A stretch of 64,000 nucleotides of DNA from Huaxiibacter chinensis (GTDB taxonomy: Bacteria; Pseudomonadota; Gammaproteobacteria; Enterobacterales; Enterobacteriaceae), in NCBI RefSeq assembly GCF_022171985.1, contig NZ_JAJVHF010000001.1, forward strand, positions 558,001 to 622,000, in the 5' to 3' direction. This document shows, one piece after another, positions 16,504-24,792 of this stretch (position 1 is the first letter of the stretch; every line of letters begins with the position of its first letter). Position numbers and translations under genes: made by a program. A model generated the notes under the pieces. It was not told where the DNA came from, did no database searches, and was given only the letters and a program-made list of their open reading frames with translations.

Positions 16504-17634
16504 TTATAGTAGCTTGATAACACCCGCGTCATTTATATCAATAGTCATTCTAATAGCATCCCTTTCGAAATAAGAATCGATTTCGCCCTGTTCTAATGAT
16601 TCTATTGATACCTCGAAGAATATATTCAAATCTCCATAAAACTCTAACCGCGCATTCTCAGTCACATCACACATGCCCTCACCATTCATGCTCCAACACT
16701 CGGCAGTTCTTTCCTTATCCCTCTCAATTTTTAGGACCTCACCATAGTCTGTTACATATGAGATACCCGCATCCATTTGAAATGAAATTTTCGCTGCAAA
16801 ATGCTGGTCAGAAATTTTATGTACACGACTGATGGTTATATTTTCAATTTGACTAAAATCATCAACCTCAGCATCAACATGGCAGATCCAGTCAGCTATT
16901 AATTCTCTACCTTCTAATGGCTCGACGTAGATACTTTCAAAGTAACCCGGTTTAGCTTGCAACAACCGTTGCATTGCCTGAGAGTAAGCTTGAGAGGAAA
17001 CAAAAGATGTTACATCTAAGTTCTCGATAGAAGATTTGATATCAGGCAACTCAAATAAATCCTGCAAACTATCTAGTATAACGAAATCTTCATTACGCAA
17101 TAAGGACTTTTTAAAAACACCATCTTTTATTATAATTACCAATCGTCCCAAAGAGCTATGTAATTCCGTAATACTCAGATTAATAAAGGCATCGGGTAAG
17201 TCCCCTCTTTCTTTCTTCGATCTAAAAACCCCTCCACCGACAAAATAATTTTCAAAAACAGGGGTAGTATACTCGTCTTTCAAAGGAAGAATGTTTACTT
17301 TGTTTTCATTTATCCATTTTTGCATGACACCATCGACTCTGCTTTTAATGTCAGTCGATAGCTCATCAATATTTATCTTAATCCCTTCCACTTCATGAGA
17401 TAATGTTTTTTCTGTAGCTCTTATATCTCTATCCATGCTTTTTAATATACTAGATGCTTTTGAAAGAGATTCAGTAATCCCATCTGTTTTTTTTGTAGAA
17501 AATTCTTTAATTACTAATTCTGGAATATGAAGATTAACGATGCCATTATTTACCAGTCGGTTAACAACCCCCATACCAGCTGAGTTAAGCCCTTCCTCAT
17601 GTAAAATATTAGTATCTAACACCACGTTATACAT
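16504..17634 (-). CDS. PIN-domain protein, probable RNase (prophage cargo)
   Basis: 376 residues. The N-terminal half has a PIN nuclease pattern: MYNVVLDTNIL (D7), PELVIKEF (E44), ERGDLPDAFINLS (D145, D148) and LVIIIKDGVF (D171), interrupted by a helical stretch at about 50-110. This resembles the DUF4935/PIN-like family. The C-terminal half (about 210-376) is a beta-rich domain with repeated acidic strands and no match I can name. PIN proteins usually cut RNA with divalent metal. The gene is very AT-rich and lies beyond gpQ, in the accessory (tin-old) position of P2. No partner antitoxin is evident, so a classical toxin-antitoxin role is unlikely. Confidence 0.75.
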   Translation of the reverse strand: MYNVVLDTNILHEEGLNSAGMGVVNRLVNNGIVNLHIPELVIKEFSTKKTDGITESLSKASSILKSMDRDIRATEKTLSHEVEGIKINIDELSTDIKSRVDGVMQKWINENKVNILPLKDEYTTPVFENYFVGGGVFRSKKERGDLPDAFINLSITELHSSLGRLVIIIKDGVFKKSLLRNEDFVILDSLQDLFELPDIKSSIENLDVTSFVSSQAYSQAMQRLLQAKPGYFESIYVEPLEGRELIADWICHVDAEVDDFSQIENITISRVHKISDQHFAAKISFQMDAGISYVTDYGEVLKIERDKERTAECWSMNGEGMCDVTENARLEFYGDLNIFFEVSIESLEQGEIDSYFERDAIRMTIDINDAGVIKLL

Positions 17635-17877
17635 ATAACCCTCTATTCATAATAATAAACTGGATGAAATAATAATTGATTTACGCATTATAGCTGTTAA
17701 CGATTTCTTGGCTATAAATTGCTTCAATTCTGATAGTAAATGCCTGAGCCCGCGCTCGTATCCCGCCACGCCTGCCCGCTTTATCTAGTGGTTTTCATGC
17801 ACCGCATGAACCGAGGAATAGCCCGCCAACACTGCTGGGTATGCGTATTACAGATCCAATTGTGATCATGCAAAACC
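17635..17877. other. gene-free gap with a GC-rich block inside the AT-rich island
   Basis: Flanked by AT-rich DNA, the stretch at about 17745-17830 is GC-rich and unlike either neighbour. It holds the repeat CATGCACCGCATG. P2 has its cos site between Q and the end of A, so this could be a remnant of phage terminal sequence, but I see no match to the P2 cohesive end. The PIN promoter must lie at the left side of this gap. Confidence 0.4.
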
Positions 17878-18033
17878 ATGCGCAAAAATGCACATTTTGT
17901 GCGGAACTTCCTAGCCCAACTAGCCGCAGGTCACACCGACGCCCAAGAATCTCAAGGAATTGATAAGCAATCTAGCCTGAGAGAAATTAAAAGTGATCCT
18001 TATCAACCACTTACTGATGTGATTAAATCATAA
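17878..18033 (+). CDS. short hypothetical ORF upstream of the DUF3800 gene
   Basis: 51 codons from ATG 17878: MRKNAHFVRNFLAQLAAGHT..., ending LTDVIKS. No recognised family. It could be the tail of a lost gene. It lies 34 bp before the DUF3800 start on the same strand. No clear ribosome site. Confidence 0.3.
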   Translation: MRKNAHFVRNFLAQLAAGHTDAQESQGIDKQSSLREIKSDPYQPLTDVIKS

Positions 18034-18067
18034 TCTCAAATCTCACCTTTAGTCATTAAGGAAAAAC

Positions 18068-18871
18068 ATGGAAGCGAATGATCCGGGAAAGCTGATATGG
18101 CATGTTGCCTGTGATGAATCAGGTATAGATGGTCAGCGATTTTATGGATTTGGCAGCCTATGGATGAAGTATCAGAGGCGTGGAGACTTCGTGCGCATCA
18201 TTCGTGAGCTAAGGGAAAAGCACAGTTGTAATGATGAGATTAAATGGCAAAAAGCTAGTTCAAAGCGCAATGCAGCCTTCTATCATGATTTACTAGAGAC
18301 CTTCTTTAAACACAAATGGTTGGCCTTTCATTGCATCATTGTTGAAAAATCTAAGGTTGAAAAATCCTTTCATGGCGGTGATTACGATCTTGCTATGCGC
18401 AAGCATTTTGGCAAATTGATTGAAACCAAAATCGGAAACGTCATCAAGGCTCACCCGAACCGAGAGTGTGAGTTTCGAGTTGAGGTTGACCCTCTACCTT
18501 CTCGCTATAAAAAAGCCGATGAAGAGTTCGAAGTAATCACAAATCACACCTTAGCGAGGAAATTTGGACGAAAAGATATTATCAAGAGTGTTGTAACAAA
18601 AGACTCAAAGTCTTCAGAACACATTCAAATAGCCGATTTTTTGTTAGGTGCAGTGATGTGTGCTTATCAAGGCAAAGCTACATCAGAAATAAAACTTGCC
18701 GTCTCAGATAGGGTTGCATCGTATCTAGGCTGGGACTCACTAAAGTATGATACGTGGCCGTCAGAACGGAAGTTCAATATTTGGCTTTTCTTTGATAGAT
18801 CGAAAGGTCCGAGAGATATTATGACTAGAGATGTGAATCTGACTTATGAATTACCTAAGCCTAAAAAGTAG
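18068..18871 (+). CDS. DUF3800 domain protein, putative nuclease-fold (prophage cargo)
   Basis: 267 residues. DUF3800 hallmarks are ACDESGIDG (D16, E17), DEIKWQKAS (E57), a central acidic strand FRVEVDP (D141) and HIQIADFLLGAV (D190). The arrangement is that of an RNase H/DEDD-like fold, suggesting a metal-dependent nuclease, though no biochemical activity is established for the family. AAGGAA lies six bases before the ATG. DUF3800 genes are often found in prophages and defence islands. It is transcribed away from the PIN gene across a 433-bp gap, in the same P2 accessory locus. The AT-rich composition suggests recent acquisition. Confidence 0.8.
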   Translation: MEANDPGKLIWHVACDESGIDGQRFYGFGSLWMKYQRRGDFVRIIRELREKHSCNDEIKWQKASSKRNAAFYHDLLETFFKHKWLAFHCIIVEKSKVEKSFHGGDYDLAMRKHFGKLIETKIGNVIKAHPNRECEFRVEVDPLPSRYKKADEEFEVITNHTLARKFGRKDIIKSVVTKDSKSSEHIQIADFLLGAVMCAYQGKATSEIKLAVSDRVASYLGWDSLKYDTWPSERKFNIWLFFDRSKGPRDIMTRDVNLTYELPKPKK

Positions 18872-19082
18872 AGCCGACCTCACAGCCGGCACGGTTGGAG
18901 TTCCAGTCAAACGACGAAGTTACCAACTAGGCGGTATCAGCTTTCGGGGGGCCGCCTCTATCTCCCCAAAATCGTAAATTCAGTCCGTAAAGAATAACGT
19001 CTAAAAGTGTTAAGCACAACAAAATGTATAAAAATCCAGCTATAACACACAGTTATTTAAGATGCTGCTTAGAGGGAGATAG

Positions 19083-19268
19083 CTAATGCGTACTCTCGTC
19101 CTGCCCAACTCGGTATTCATTCAAACTGGTAACTAGATCGCTCGTCAGCTCCGACAGCCACGAAATCGCCACCTCCTTGTCATCATTGCTACATTCTGAG
19201 CTGGCAACCAGCCGGGCCATAAGTTCTATCCGTTGCAGTGCAAGTGACTCCATAAACAAATCGTTCAC
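19083..19268 (-). CDS. small phage early-region protein, unknown function
   Basis: 61 residues, MNDLFMESLALQRIELMARLVASS..., helical and acidic. It starts with GTG five bases after AGGAGGG, a strong ribosome site. It lies between the DUF3800 gene and the probable gpA remnant, where P2-like phages carry short genes after A. Not assigned to a family. Confidence 0.55.
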   Translation of the reverse strand: MNDLFMESLALQRIELMARLVASSECSNDDKEVAISWLSELTSDLVTSLNEYRVGQDESTH

Positions 19269-19382
19269 AACTCCCTCCTAATATTACTGTTTTATATACA
19301 GCGCATCATATGATTTTAAAGCTGAAATAGTTTTTTACTTAGCTAACTCTTTGATTAATAGATATGCCATTTCTTTGAGCTG

Positions 19383-19744
19383 TCAGTAACACTGACCCCA
19401 TTTGTCATCCTCTTGGAGTCGCTCATTACGATAGAACAGGCGCAGCTCCGCATCGAGCTGCAGCCGTTGGTGTTCCGTGATTTCCTGTTTGTAGCCTTTT
19501 CGGCGCTTCGGTTTAACCAGCCGCAGCCTTGCCGTCAGCTCACGAAGTTCTTTTTTGCTCATGTTTTTGAAGTCCGGCAGCGCTGCAGGTTCTTCGCTGC
19601 CCGGTAGTTCGTCCCCTGTTTGGTACGTTTTTTCAACAGGGGGCAATTATTGCAACGAGTCCAAGAGGCGCGAGCGCCCTGGTCGGCTGTCGCCTCCTGA
19701 ACATCAATAACATTACGAACCATTTTCCACTTAATCGCGTGCAT
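19383..19744 (-). pseudogene. probable C-terminal remnant of P2 replication endonuclease gpA, frameshifted
   Basis: Two overlapping frames together read like one protein end: [37 protein letters not shown] (down to about 19640), then [41 protein letters not shown]... to the stop at 19383. The WTR-NNC segment recalls the C-terminal region of P2-type gpA, and position and strand are right for gpA (between int and the tin-old locus). The identification is from memory; an unrelated early gene is possible. Confidence 0.45.
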
Positions 19745-19839
19745 GCAAATCCGGCCATCAGCAATCGGGGATCAGATGCTGTAGATGAGGATGCCCTGCT
19801 CGCTTTGATCGTTTAAATCGCCGGAGTACCGGACCACGC

Positions 19840-20229
19840 TGGCGCGAAGCAGTGGACCTCACGCGCTCTCAGGACACTATATATCGAATAACGTTCGTCA
19901 GGACTAAAGGCAAAATAACCGCAGTATTTCAATCACAAAGAGTTTCACGAGGAAATCATTGCCCTGACGGCTTCAAGTTCTTTACTGACTGCTACTTCCA
20001 GTTTCTATCTGTGATGGAGAAAATCTCGAACGTACTTCCACGCGAACAGCTTACCCACGTCCTACGCCATACATTTGCAGCACACTTTATGATGTCTGGC
20101 GCGAACATCCTTTCGCCCCAGGAAATTCTGGGCCATCACAATATAATAATGACCATGCGCTATGCCCACCTGGCACCTGATCACTTGGAATCGGCACTGC
20201 GCTTGAACCCCTTGGCAACCATGGTTTAA
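19840..20229 (+). pseudogene. int: P2-type tyrosine integrase, C-terminal remnant
   Basis: The end of the catalytic domain is clear: LPREQLTHVLRHTFAAHFMM (HxxR box), ILGHHNI (GH box), TMRYAHLAPDHLE with the nucleophile tyrosine. Upstream, EAVDLTRSQ and YRITFVRTKGK fit, but the next stretch is out of frame. Restoring single bases near 19915, 19939 and 19968 recovers NRSISITKEFHEEIIALTGFKFF, so three one-base deletions cancel to keep the end in frame. The N-terminal half is gone. It reads toward attR, as int does in P2. Confidence 0.85.
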
Positions 20230-20305
20230 TCTTCCTTAGATGTTGCTTACGTGCGCGCATGACATTAGCGGAATATCATTAGAACGGTCTTGATTATCAG
20301 GGAGT

Positions 20306-20581
20306 ATGATTGTGAATGAGCTACATAAACAGGGGGTTGAGCTTCGTACCAAAGCAAAAGAACTGGCTCTTTCTGCTTTGGCAAAGCACCCAGATGGACG
20401 CAGAGATGGTAAGGGAGTTAAGCAAGCAGAGGTATTTCGTCTCTGCGGTCTCGACTGGGGAGATTACCCTAAAGCTCCAAGTACGCAGCAACAATACTGG
20501 GTAGTAGCCCTTCTCCGCGAACTTGAGTCAGAAGGAACTGTGGAGCAAGTCGAAGAGAAAGGCCCATGGCGTTTAAAATAA
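20306..20581 (+). CDS. small hypothetical protein next to int and attR
   Basis: 91 residues, MIVNELHKQGVELRTKAKELALSALAKHPDGR...; GGGAG lies four bases before the ATG. Two predicted helices followed by WGDYPKAPSTQQQYWVVALLRELE and EKGPWRLK look like a winged-helix arrangement. Similar small proteins are, to my memory, common beside enterobacterial integrases. Frame intact. Confidence 0.6.
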   Translation: MIVNELHKQGVELRTKAKELALSALAKHPDGRRDGKGVKQAEVFRLCGLDWGDYPKAPSTQQQYWVVALLRELESEGTVEQVEEKGPWRLK

Positions 20582-20699
20582 GTCTCGATGAGCTAAGTGG
20601 CGGCAGCGGTTGGCATTGCAACTAATCGCCACTCCTCACCACCAACTTAACTCATTGATAATCCAGCAAGCCGCTGTTTGCACTAACACATTTACATAA
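20582..20699. other. short non-coding end of the island
   Basis: No gene or clear signal between the small ORF and attR. Confidence 0.4.
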
Positions 20700-20718
20700 A
20701 TGGGTTTTTTGTTGCCTG
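20700..20718 (+). repeat. attR: right 19-bp direct repeat of the island
   Basis: ATGGGTTTTTTGTTGCCTG, identical to 11298-11316. The bases to its left (TTTACATAA) are unrelated to rybB, so only the core is duplicated. Confidence 0.85.
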
Positions 20719-20894
20719 AAATTCATCCTTCTCTCTACCACTCACGGACAACACCCACGCATTGCGTTAACCATAAACTCTGCTTGTTGAAAATCTGGTC
20801 ACCTGCATGATTATCCCATTACGGATATGCAGTAGGCAGAACAGATTTCATGTGCCACAACCGGAACTTTGTGATTATCAAAATCAGCGGCTGG

Positions 20895-21893
20895 TTACGC
20901 TGTCTTTTTCCTCAGTAGTCGCACTACAGGCAGTAAGAGTTTTTGGGTAAAGTGTGCAACAACATCACGGGACAATAAAAGGGTCAACGACAGTGCCAGC
21001 AAGATAAACGTAAGAACCTGAGCAATAATATGGCTACTTACAAAAGTAAGATGGGGCCAAATTAAATATTTGACGACCAATCCATGCCATAAGTAAATAT
21101 ATAAAGACTGCTTACCAAAGCACCGTAACCAGCTAAACCCCGAAGCAACTACACACACGCTCGCAATAGCGAGTGCAGTCAATACAAAGTAAAGTAATCG
21201 CGTGCTGATAATGTCTGATAAACTCATTCCCGTTGCGGCAAGGGGAATGCTACCGTAAAGAGCAACGAGGTTTAGACGATCCGCTATGACATAGCAAAAA
21301 ATCAGAAATGGCATTGCCATTAAAAGACTGGCAGGTGGTGCGGTAAAAGACTGATTACCCTGTGTTTTCTTATAAAGCACACAACCCGCAATATAAAATG
21401 GCATAAATACAAAGGTTCTCGACGCATTTAACATGAAACCATTATAGGAGAAAGCAGAAGCGGTAATAGCAATTATCACTGTAAAAAGAACAGGATACTT
21501 CAACTTCATAATCGCAGGTGAGATCATGCGCATGAATATCAGGCTGGCTAAAAACCACAATATCCAGTTTGGCGCAATACCCTTAACATAATTCGATACT
21601 TCATCATTCTGAATGTAGAACGCTAGCTCATAAATACTATTAAAAACTATAAATGGCACGATTAATTGAACAGTTATCTTACCGGGATTAAAATGTTCTC
21701 CACCTTTAGAAAGGTATCCCGATAAAAATAAAAAAGCCGGCATATGAAAAATGTATATGAAAGCATAAAACTTATACAGGTAGGGCTGAGGGCCTGTCAG
21801 AGGTTCCACTACATGTCCCAGAACTGCAAGGAGAATAAGCAAACCTTTAATATTATCGATATGGGTGTTACGGTAAACGTGTTGCCCTGGCAT
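20895..21893 (-). CDS. acyltransferase family 3 membrane protein
   Basis: 332 residues with about ten membrane segments. The acyltransferase-3 pattern is present: HIDNIKGLLILLAVLGHVVEP at the N-terminus (conserved histidine in LGHV), FYAFIYIFHMPAFLFLSGY, and YLWHGL near the end. Members transfer acyl groups to membrane or surface carbohydrates; the target here is unknown. It lies just outside attR, between rybB and rcdA where E. coli has nothing, and is more AT-rich than the backbone. Confidence 0.82.
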   Translation of the reverse strand: MPGQHVYRNTHIDNIKGLLILLAVLGHVVEPLTGPQPYLYKFYAFIYIFHMPAFLFLSGYLSKGGEHFNPGKITVQLIVPFIVFNSIYELAFYIQNDEVSNYVKGIAPNWILWFLASLIFMRMISPAIMKLKYPVLFTVIIAITASAFSYNGFMLNASRTFVFMPFYIAGCVLYKKTQGNQSFTAPPASLLMAMPFLIFCYVIADRLNLVALYGSIPLAATGMSLSDIISTRLLYFVLTALAIASVCVVASGFSWLRCFGKQSLYIYLWHGLVVKYLIWPHLTFVSSHIIAQVLTFILLALSLTLLLSRDVVAHFTQKLLLPVVRLLRKKTA

Positions 21894-22097
21894 CCTTACG
21901 CTTCCTGAAAGAATATGTTATATCGTTGACAATGATGAAGCATAGGTCATTTTGTCCAGTCTGCTCCTGATGCTTAAGTGATCCAACTGTACCACAACTC
22001 ATGCGTATGCAGCCGCTCCTCGTACGACTCCTTTACGACTTCACTCACGATACCTTAAAGCAATTTTCTTTTCAGGTCAGACATAATTCATGAAGCC

Positions 22098-22661
22098 TCA
22101 GCACTCTTCATTGTCTCGTTGAATACCCGCAATTCGCCATACCATTCGCACGATCTCATCGCGCGTCAGCGGCTGCCTGTCGGTGACAAAATGCAGCGTC
22201 ATGCCTTCGATAAAAGCATCCAGCGCCCGGGTGGTGACGGGGTCGAACCACTGTTCAAGCGTGGTCTGGCTGGTCTTCATCCAGTCCTGCATAACGGTTT
22301 TTAAAGCCGTACTGCGATTCATCGAGGCATAAAGCTGATACATCAGCTCCATGTTGCGCGGGGTTGTCACTTCTGAACTGTAAATCAGGGTCGCGATGGC
22401 TTCACAGGCCATCTCCGGGTCGGAGACACCCGCGAAGTAATCACGATACTGGCAGGACATTTGCTGCGTGAACCAGACGAACGCCTCCTCCAGCAGGGAT
22501 TCCATGCCGTCAAAATAATAGGTCATGGAGCCCAGCGGTACCCCGGCGCAGGTGGCGATTTTGCGGTGCGTCACCGCGTTGATACCGTGCTCTGCAATGG
22601 TATCCAGCGTCGCCTGAAGTATCCTCTCCCGCCGTTGCGGATCGTTCGGTCGTCTGTTCAT
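22098..22661 (-). CDS. rcdA: TetR-family regulator RcdA (YbjK)
   Basis: 187 residues. The N-terminal helix-turn-helix reads [25 protein letters not shown], closely matching E. coli YbjK, which was renamed RcdA as a regulator of csgD and stress genes. The C-terminal ligand domain is conserved ([37 protein letters not shown]). It is divergent from ybjJ, with a perfect palindrome between them. Confidence 0.92.
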   Translation of the reverse strand: MNRRPNDPQRRERILQATLDTIAEHGINAVTHRKIATCAGVPLGSMTYYFDGMESLLEEAFVWFTQQMSCQYRDYFAGVSDPEMACEAIATLIYSSEVTTPRNMELMYQLYASMNRSTALKTVMQDWMKTSQTTLEQWFDPVTTRALDAFIEGMTLHFVTDRQPLTRDEIVRMVWRIAGIQRDNEEC

Positions 22662-22676
22662 AAAATCCTCAGCTCA

Positions 22677-22698
22677 TTTGTGTACAAATGTACACAAA
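22677..22698. promoter_or_regulatory. palindromic operator between rcdA and ybjJ
   Basis: Perfect 10-base arms TTTGTGTACA and TGTACACAAA separated by AA, placed 15 bases before rcdA and 44 before ybjJ. Size and symmetry suit a TetR-family dimer, so RcdA control of itself and ybjJI is likely. Confidence 0.7.
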
Positions 22699-22742
22699 CT
22701 TGCTAGTGTTGTCGCTATTATTGTTCTTCTGGTGTTTCCCTG

Positions 22743-23957
22743 ATGACGTTGACCGCTTCTCGTAAGGCCCTGCAGCTGCGTATGTGGGCGCTCTTTATGT
22801 TCTTCTTTATTCCCGGGCTGTTAATGGCCTCCTGGGCTACGCGTACGCCCGCGATCCGCGATATTTTATCGGTCTCGACCGCCGAGATGGGCATTGTGCT
22901 GTTTGGCCTGTCGATAGGATCGATGAGCGGGATTTTGTGCTCTGCCTGGCTGGTAAAGCGCTTTGGCACACGGAAAGTGATCCGCACCACCATGTGCTGT
23001 GCGGTGTTTGGCATGCTGATTTTAAGCCTGGCCTTATGGCTGGCTTCGCCAGTGATCTTTGCGCTCGGGCTGACGGTGTTTGGCGGAAGCTTTGGCGCGG
23101 CAGAAGTGGCGATCAACGTTGAAGGCGCGGCGGTTGAAAAAGAGATGAACAAAACCGTTCTGCCTATGATGCACGGCTTTTACAGCCTCGGCACCCTGGC
23201 GGGCGCAGGCGTAGGGATGGCGCTGACTGCGTTAGGCCTGGCCGCGAATCTGCATATTTTACTGGCGGCGCTGGTCTGTATCATTCCTGTCTTAACCGGC
23301 ATTCGTGCGATACCGGATGGCACGGGTAAAAACACGGCGGAAGAGCACACCACCGCCGAGAAGGGGCTGCCCTTCTATCGCGATATGCAGCTGATGCTGA
23401 TTGGCGTGGTCGTGCTGGCGATGGCCTTCGCAGAAGGCTCGGCCAACGACTGGCTGCCGCTGCTCATGGTTGATGGACATGGTTTTAGTCCAACATCCGG
23501 CTCGCTTATCTACGCGGGCTTTACGCTGGGTATGACGGTAGGCCGCTTTACCGGCGGCTGGTTTATCGACCGATATAGCCGCGTGGCGGTCGTGCGCGCC
23601 AGCGCCCTGCTGGGCGGACTGGGCATCGCGATGATTATCTTCATCGATGTGGACTGGATTGCCGGTGTCTCGGTTATCCTCTGGGGCCTGGGCGCATCCC
23701 TTGGTTTCCCGCTGACGATATCGGCCGCAGGCGATACGGGCCCGGATGCCCCAACGCGCGTCAGCGTCGTCGCCACAACGGGCTACCTCGCCTTCCTGGT
23801 CGGCCCGCCTCTGCTCGGGTTCCTGGGGGAACATTACGGCTTACGCAGCGCCATGCTGGTGGTATTAGGGCTGATTATTATTGCCGCTCTGGTGGCCAAA
23901 GCCGTGGCCAAACCGGAAGGGAAACATTCAACCATGGAGAAGGGATATGAGCGTTAA
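22743..23957 (+). CDS. ybjJ: MFS transporter YbjJ
   Basis: 404 residues with 12 membrane segments (major facilitator superfamily), collinear with E. coli YbjJ. Landmarks are [38 protein letters not shown] and [14 protein letters not shown]. The substrate is unknown. Its stop overlaps the ybjI start by 11 bp, so the two are co-transcribed, which hints at uptake of a compound acted on by the phosphatase. Confidence 0.93.
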   Translation: MTLTASRKALQLRMWALFMFFFIPGLLMASWATRTPAIRDILSVSTAEMGIVLFGLSIGSMSGILCSAWLVKRFGTRKVIRTTMCCAVFGMLILSLALWLASPVIFALGLTVFGGSFGAAEVAINVEGAAVEKEMNKTVLPMMHGFYSLGTLAGAGVGMALTALGLAANLHILLAALVCIIPVLTGIRAIPDGTGKNTAEEHTTAEKGLPFYRDMQLMLIGVVVLAMAFAEGSANDWLPLLMVDGHGFSPTSGSLIYAGFTLGMTVGRFTGGWFIDRYSRVAVVRASALLGGLGIAMIIFIDVDWIAGVSVILWGLGASLGFPLTISAAGDTGPDAPTRVSVVATTGYLAFLVGPPLLGFLGEHYGLRSAMLVVLGLIIIAALVAKAVAKPEGKHSTMEKGYER

Positions 23958-24759
23958 ATTAATCGCCGTTGATATGGATGGCACCTTCCTGAGCGATGAA
24001 AAAACCTATCATCGGGAACGCTTTCTGGAACAGTACGCCCGCATGAAAGCCCAGGGGATCCGTTTTGTGGTCGCCAGCGGGAACCAGTATTACCAGCTGA
24101 TCTCATTTTTCCCGGAGATCGCTCATGAAATCGCGTTCGTGGCGGAAAACGGTGGATGGGTGGTCAACGCCGGGGAAGATGTCTTTAACGGGGAACTGAC
24201 CCAGGCGCAATTTGATACCGTGGCACGCTTTCTCTGCGCCCTGCCCGGCGTCGAAGTGATTGCCTGCGGTAAAAGCAGCGCCTACACGCTTAAAGCGTAT
24301 GATGACGCATTAAAAATCATGGCGGCAAAATATTATCACCGTCTGGAAATGGTGGAGAGCTTCGACCACCTCAACGATATTTTCTTTAAATTTGGGCTGA
24401 ACCTGCCGGATGACGCTATTCCGGAAGTCCAGGCGTTAATCCATGCTGAGCTCGGCGACATCATGGTGCCCGTCACAACGGGTCACGGTAATATTGATTT
24501 GATTATACCGGGCGTGCATAAGGCGAACGGCTTGCGCATTTTGCAGCAGCGCTGGGGCATTGAGGACAGTGAAGTCGTTGCCTTTGGCGACAGCGGTAAC
24601 GATGTGGAGATGCTCCGTCAGGCGGGCTTTAGCTTTGCCATGGCGAATGCGAAACCCCCTATTAAAGCAGCAGCCCGTTTTGAAGCCCCGCACAATAATC
24701 AGGGGGGCGTTCTGGACGTGATTGAGAAAGTGCTAAATAAAGAGCCGCCGTTTCGCTGA
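23947..24759 (+). CDS. ybjI: HAD-superfamily sugar phosphatase YbjI
   Basis: 270 residues, Cof-type HAD hydrolase. Motif I is AVDMDGTFL (nucleophile and acid/base aspartates), motif II lies in [10 protein letters not shown], and motif IV is [14 protein letters not shown]. In E. coli it dephosphorylates FMN and sugar phosphates (for example erythrose 4-phosphate). The ATG at 23947 follows AGAAGGGAT and agrees with E. coli; the longer open frame lies inside ybjJ. Paralogue of ybiV at 47369-48184. Confidence 0.94.
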   Translation: MSVKLIAVDMDGTFLSDEKTYHRERFLEQYARMKAQGIRFVVASGNQYYQLISFFPEIAHEIAFVAENGGWVVNAGEDVFNGELTQAQFDTVARFLCALPGVEVIACGKSSAYTLKAYDDALKIMAAKYYHRLEMVESFDHLNDIFFKFGLNLPDDAIPEVQALIHAELGDIMVPVTTGHGNIDLIIPGVHKANGLRILQQRWGIEDSEVVAFGDSGNDVEMLRQAGFSFAMANAKPPIKAAARFEAPHNNQGGVLDVIEKVLNKEPPFR

Positions 24760-24767
24760 GCGTATAT

Positions 24768-24786
24768 GGCCCGGTCGCACCGGGCC
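24768..24786. terminator. hairpin between convergent ybjI and mdfA
   Basis: GGCCCGGT, loop CGC, ACCGGGCC: a perfect 8-bp stem in the 33-bp gap, without a clear T-run on either side. Confidence 0.4.
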
Positions 24787-24792
24787 TGACCG

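Larger units (their letters stand above)
11298..20718. mobile_element. degenerate P2-type prophage integrated at rybB, carrying intact cargo genes
   Basis: Bounded by the 19-bp repeats. In order: membrane ORF, ogr (broken), gpV-gpD fusion, SIR2 gene, gpS, gpR (broken), lysC, lysB fragment, gpQ fragment, PIN gene, short ORF, DUF3800 gene, short ORF, probable gpA remnant, int remnant, small ORF. This is P2 gene order with at least three large deletions: Q through lysB (capsid, terminase, lysis), V through D (baseplate, tail) and int through most of A (repressor, cox, replication). The cargo genes sit at P2 accessory loci and remain open. Phage gene names come from recall of P2 proteins. No self-transfer or phage production is possible. 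Confidence 0.9.

Noticed and set aside
16504..17634. PIN gene as toxin of a toxin-antitoxin pair
   Set aside because: It is 376 residues, much longer than VapC toxins, and no small antitoxin gene overlaps or precedes it.
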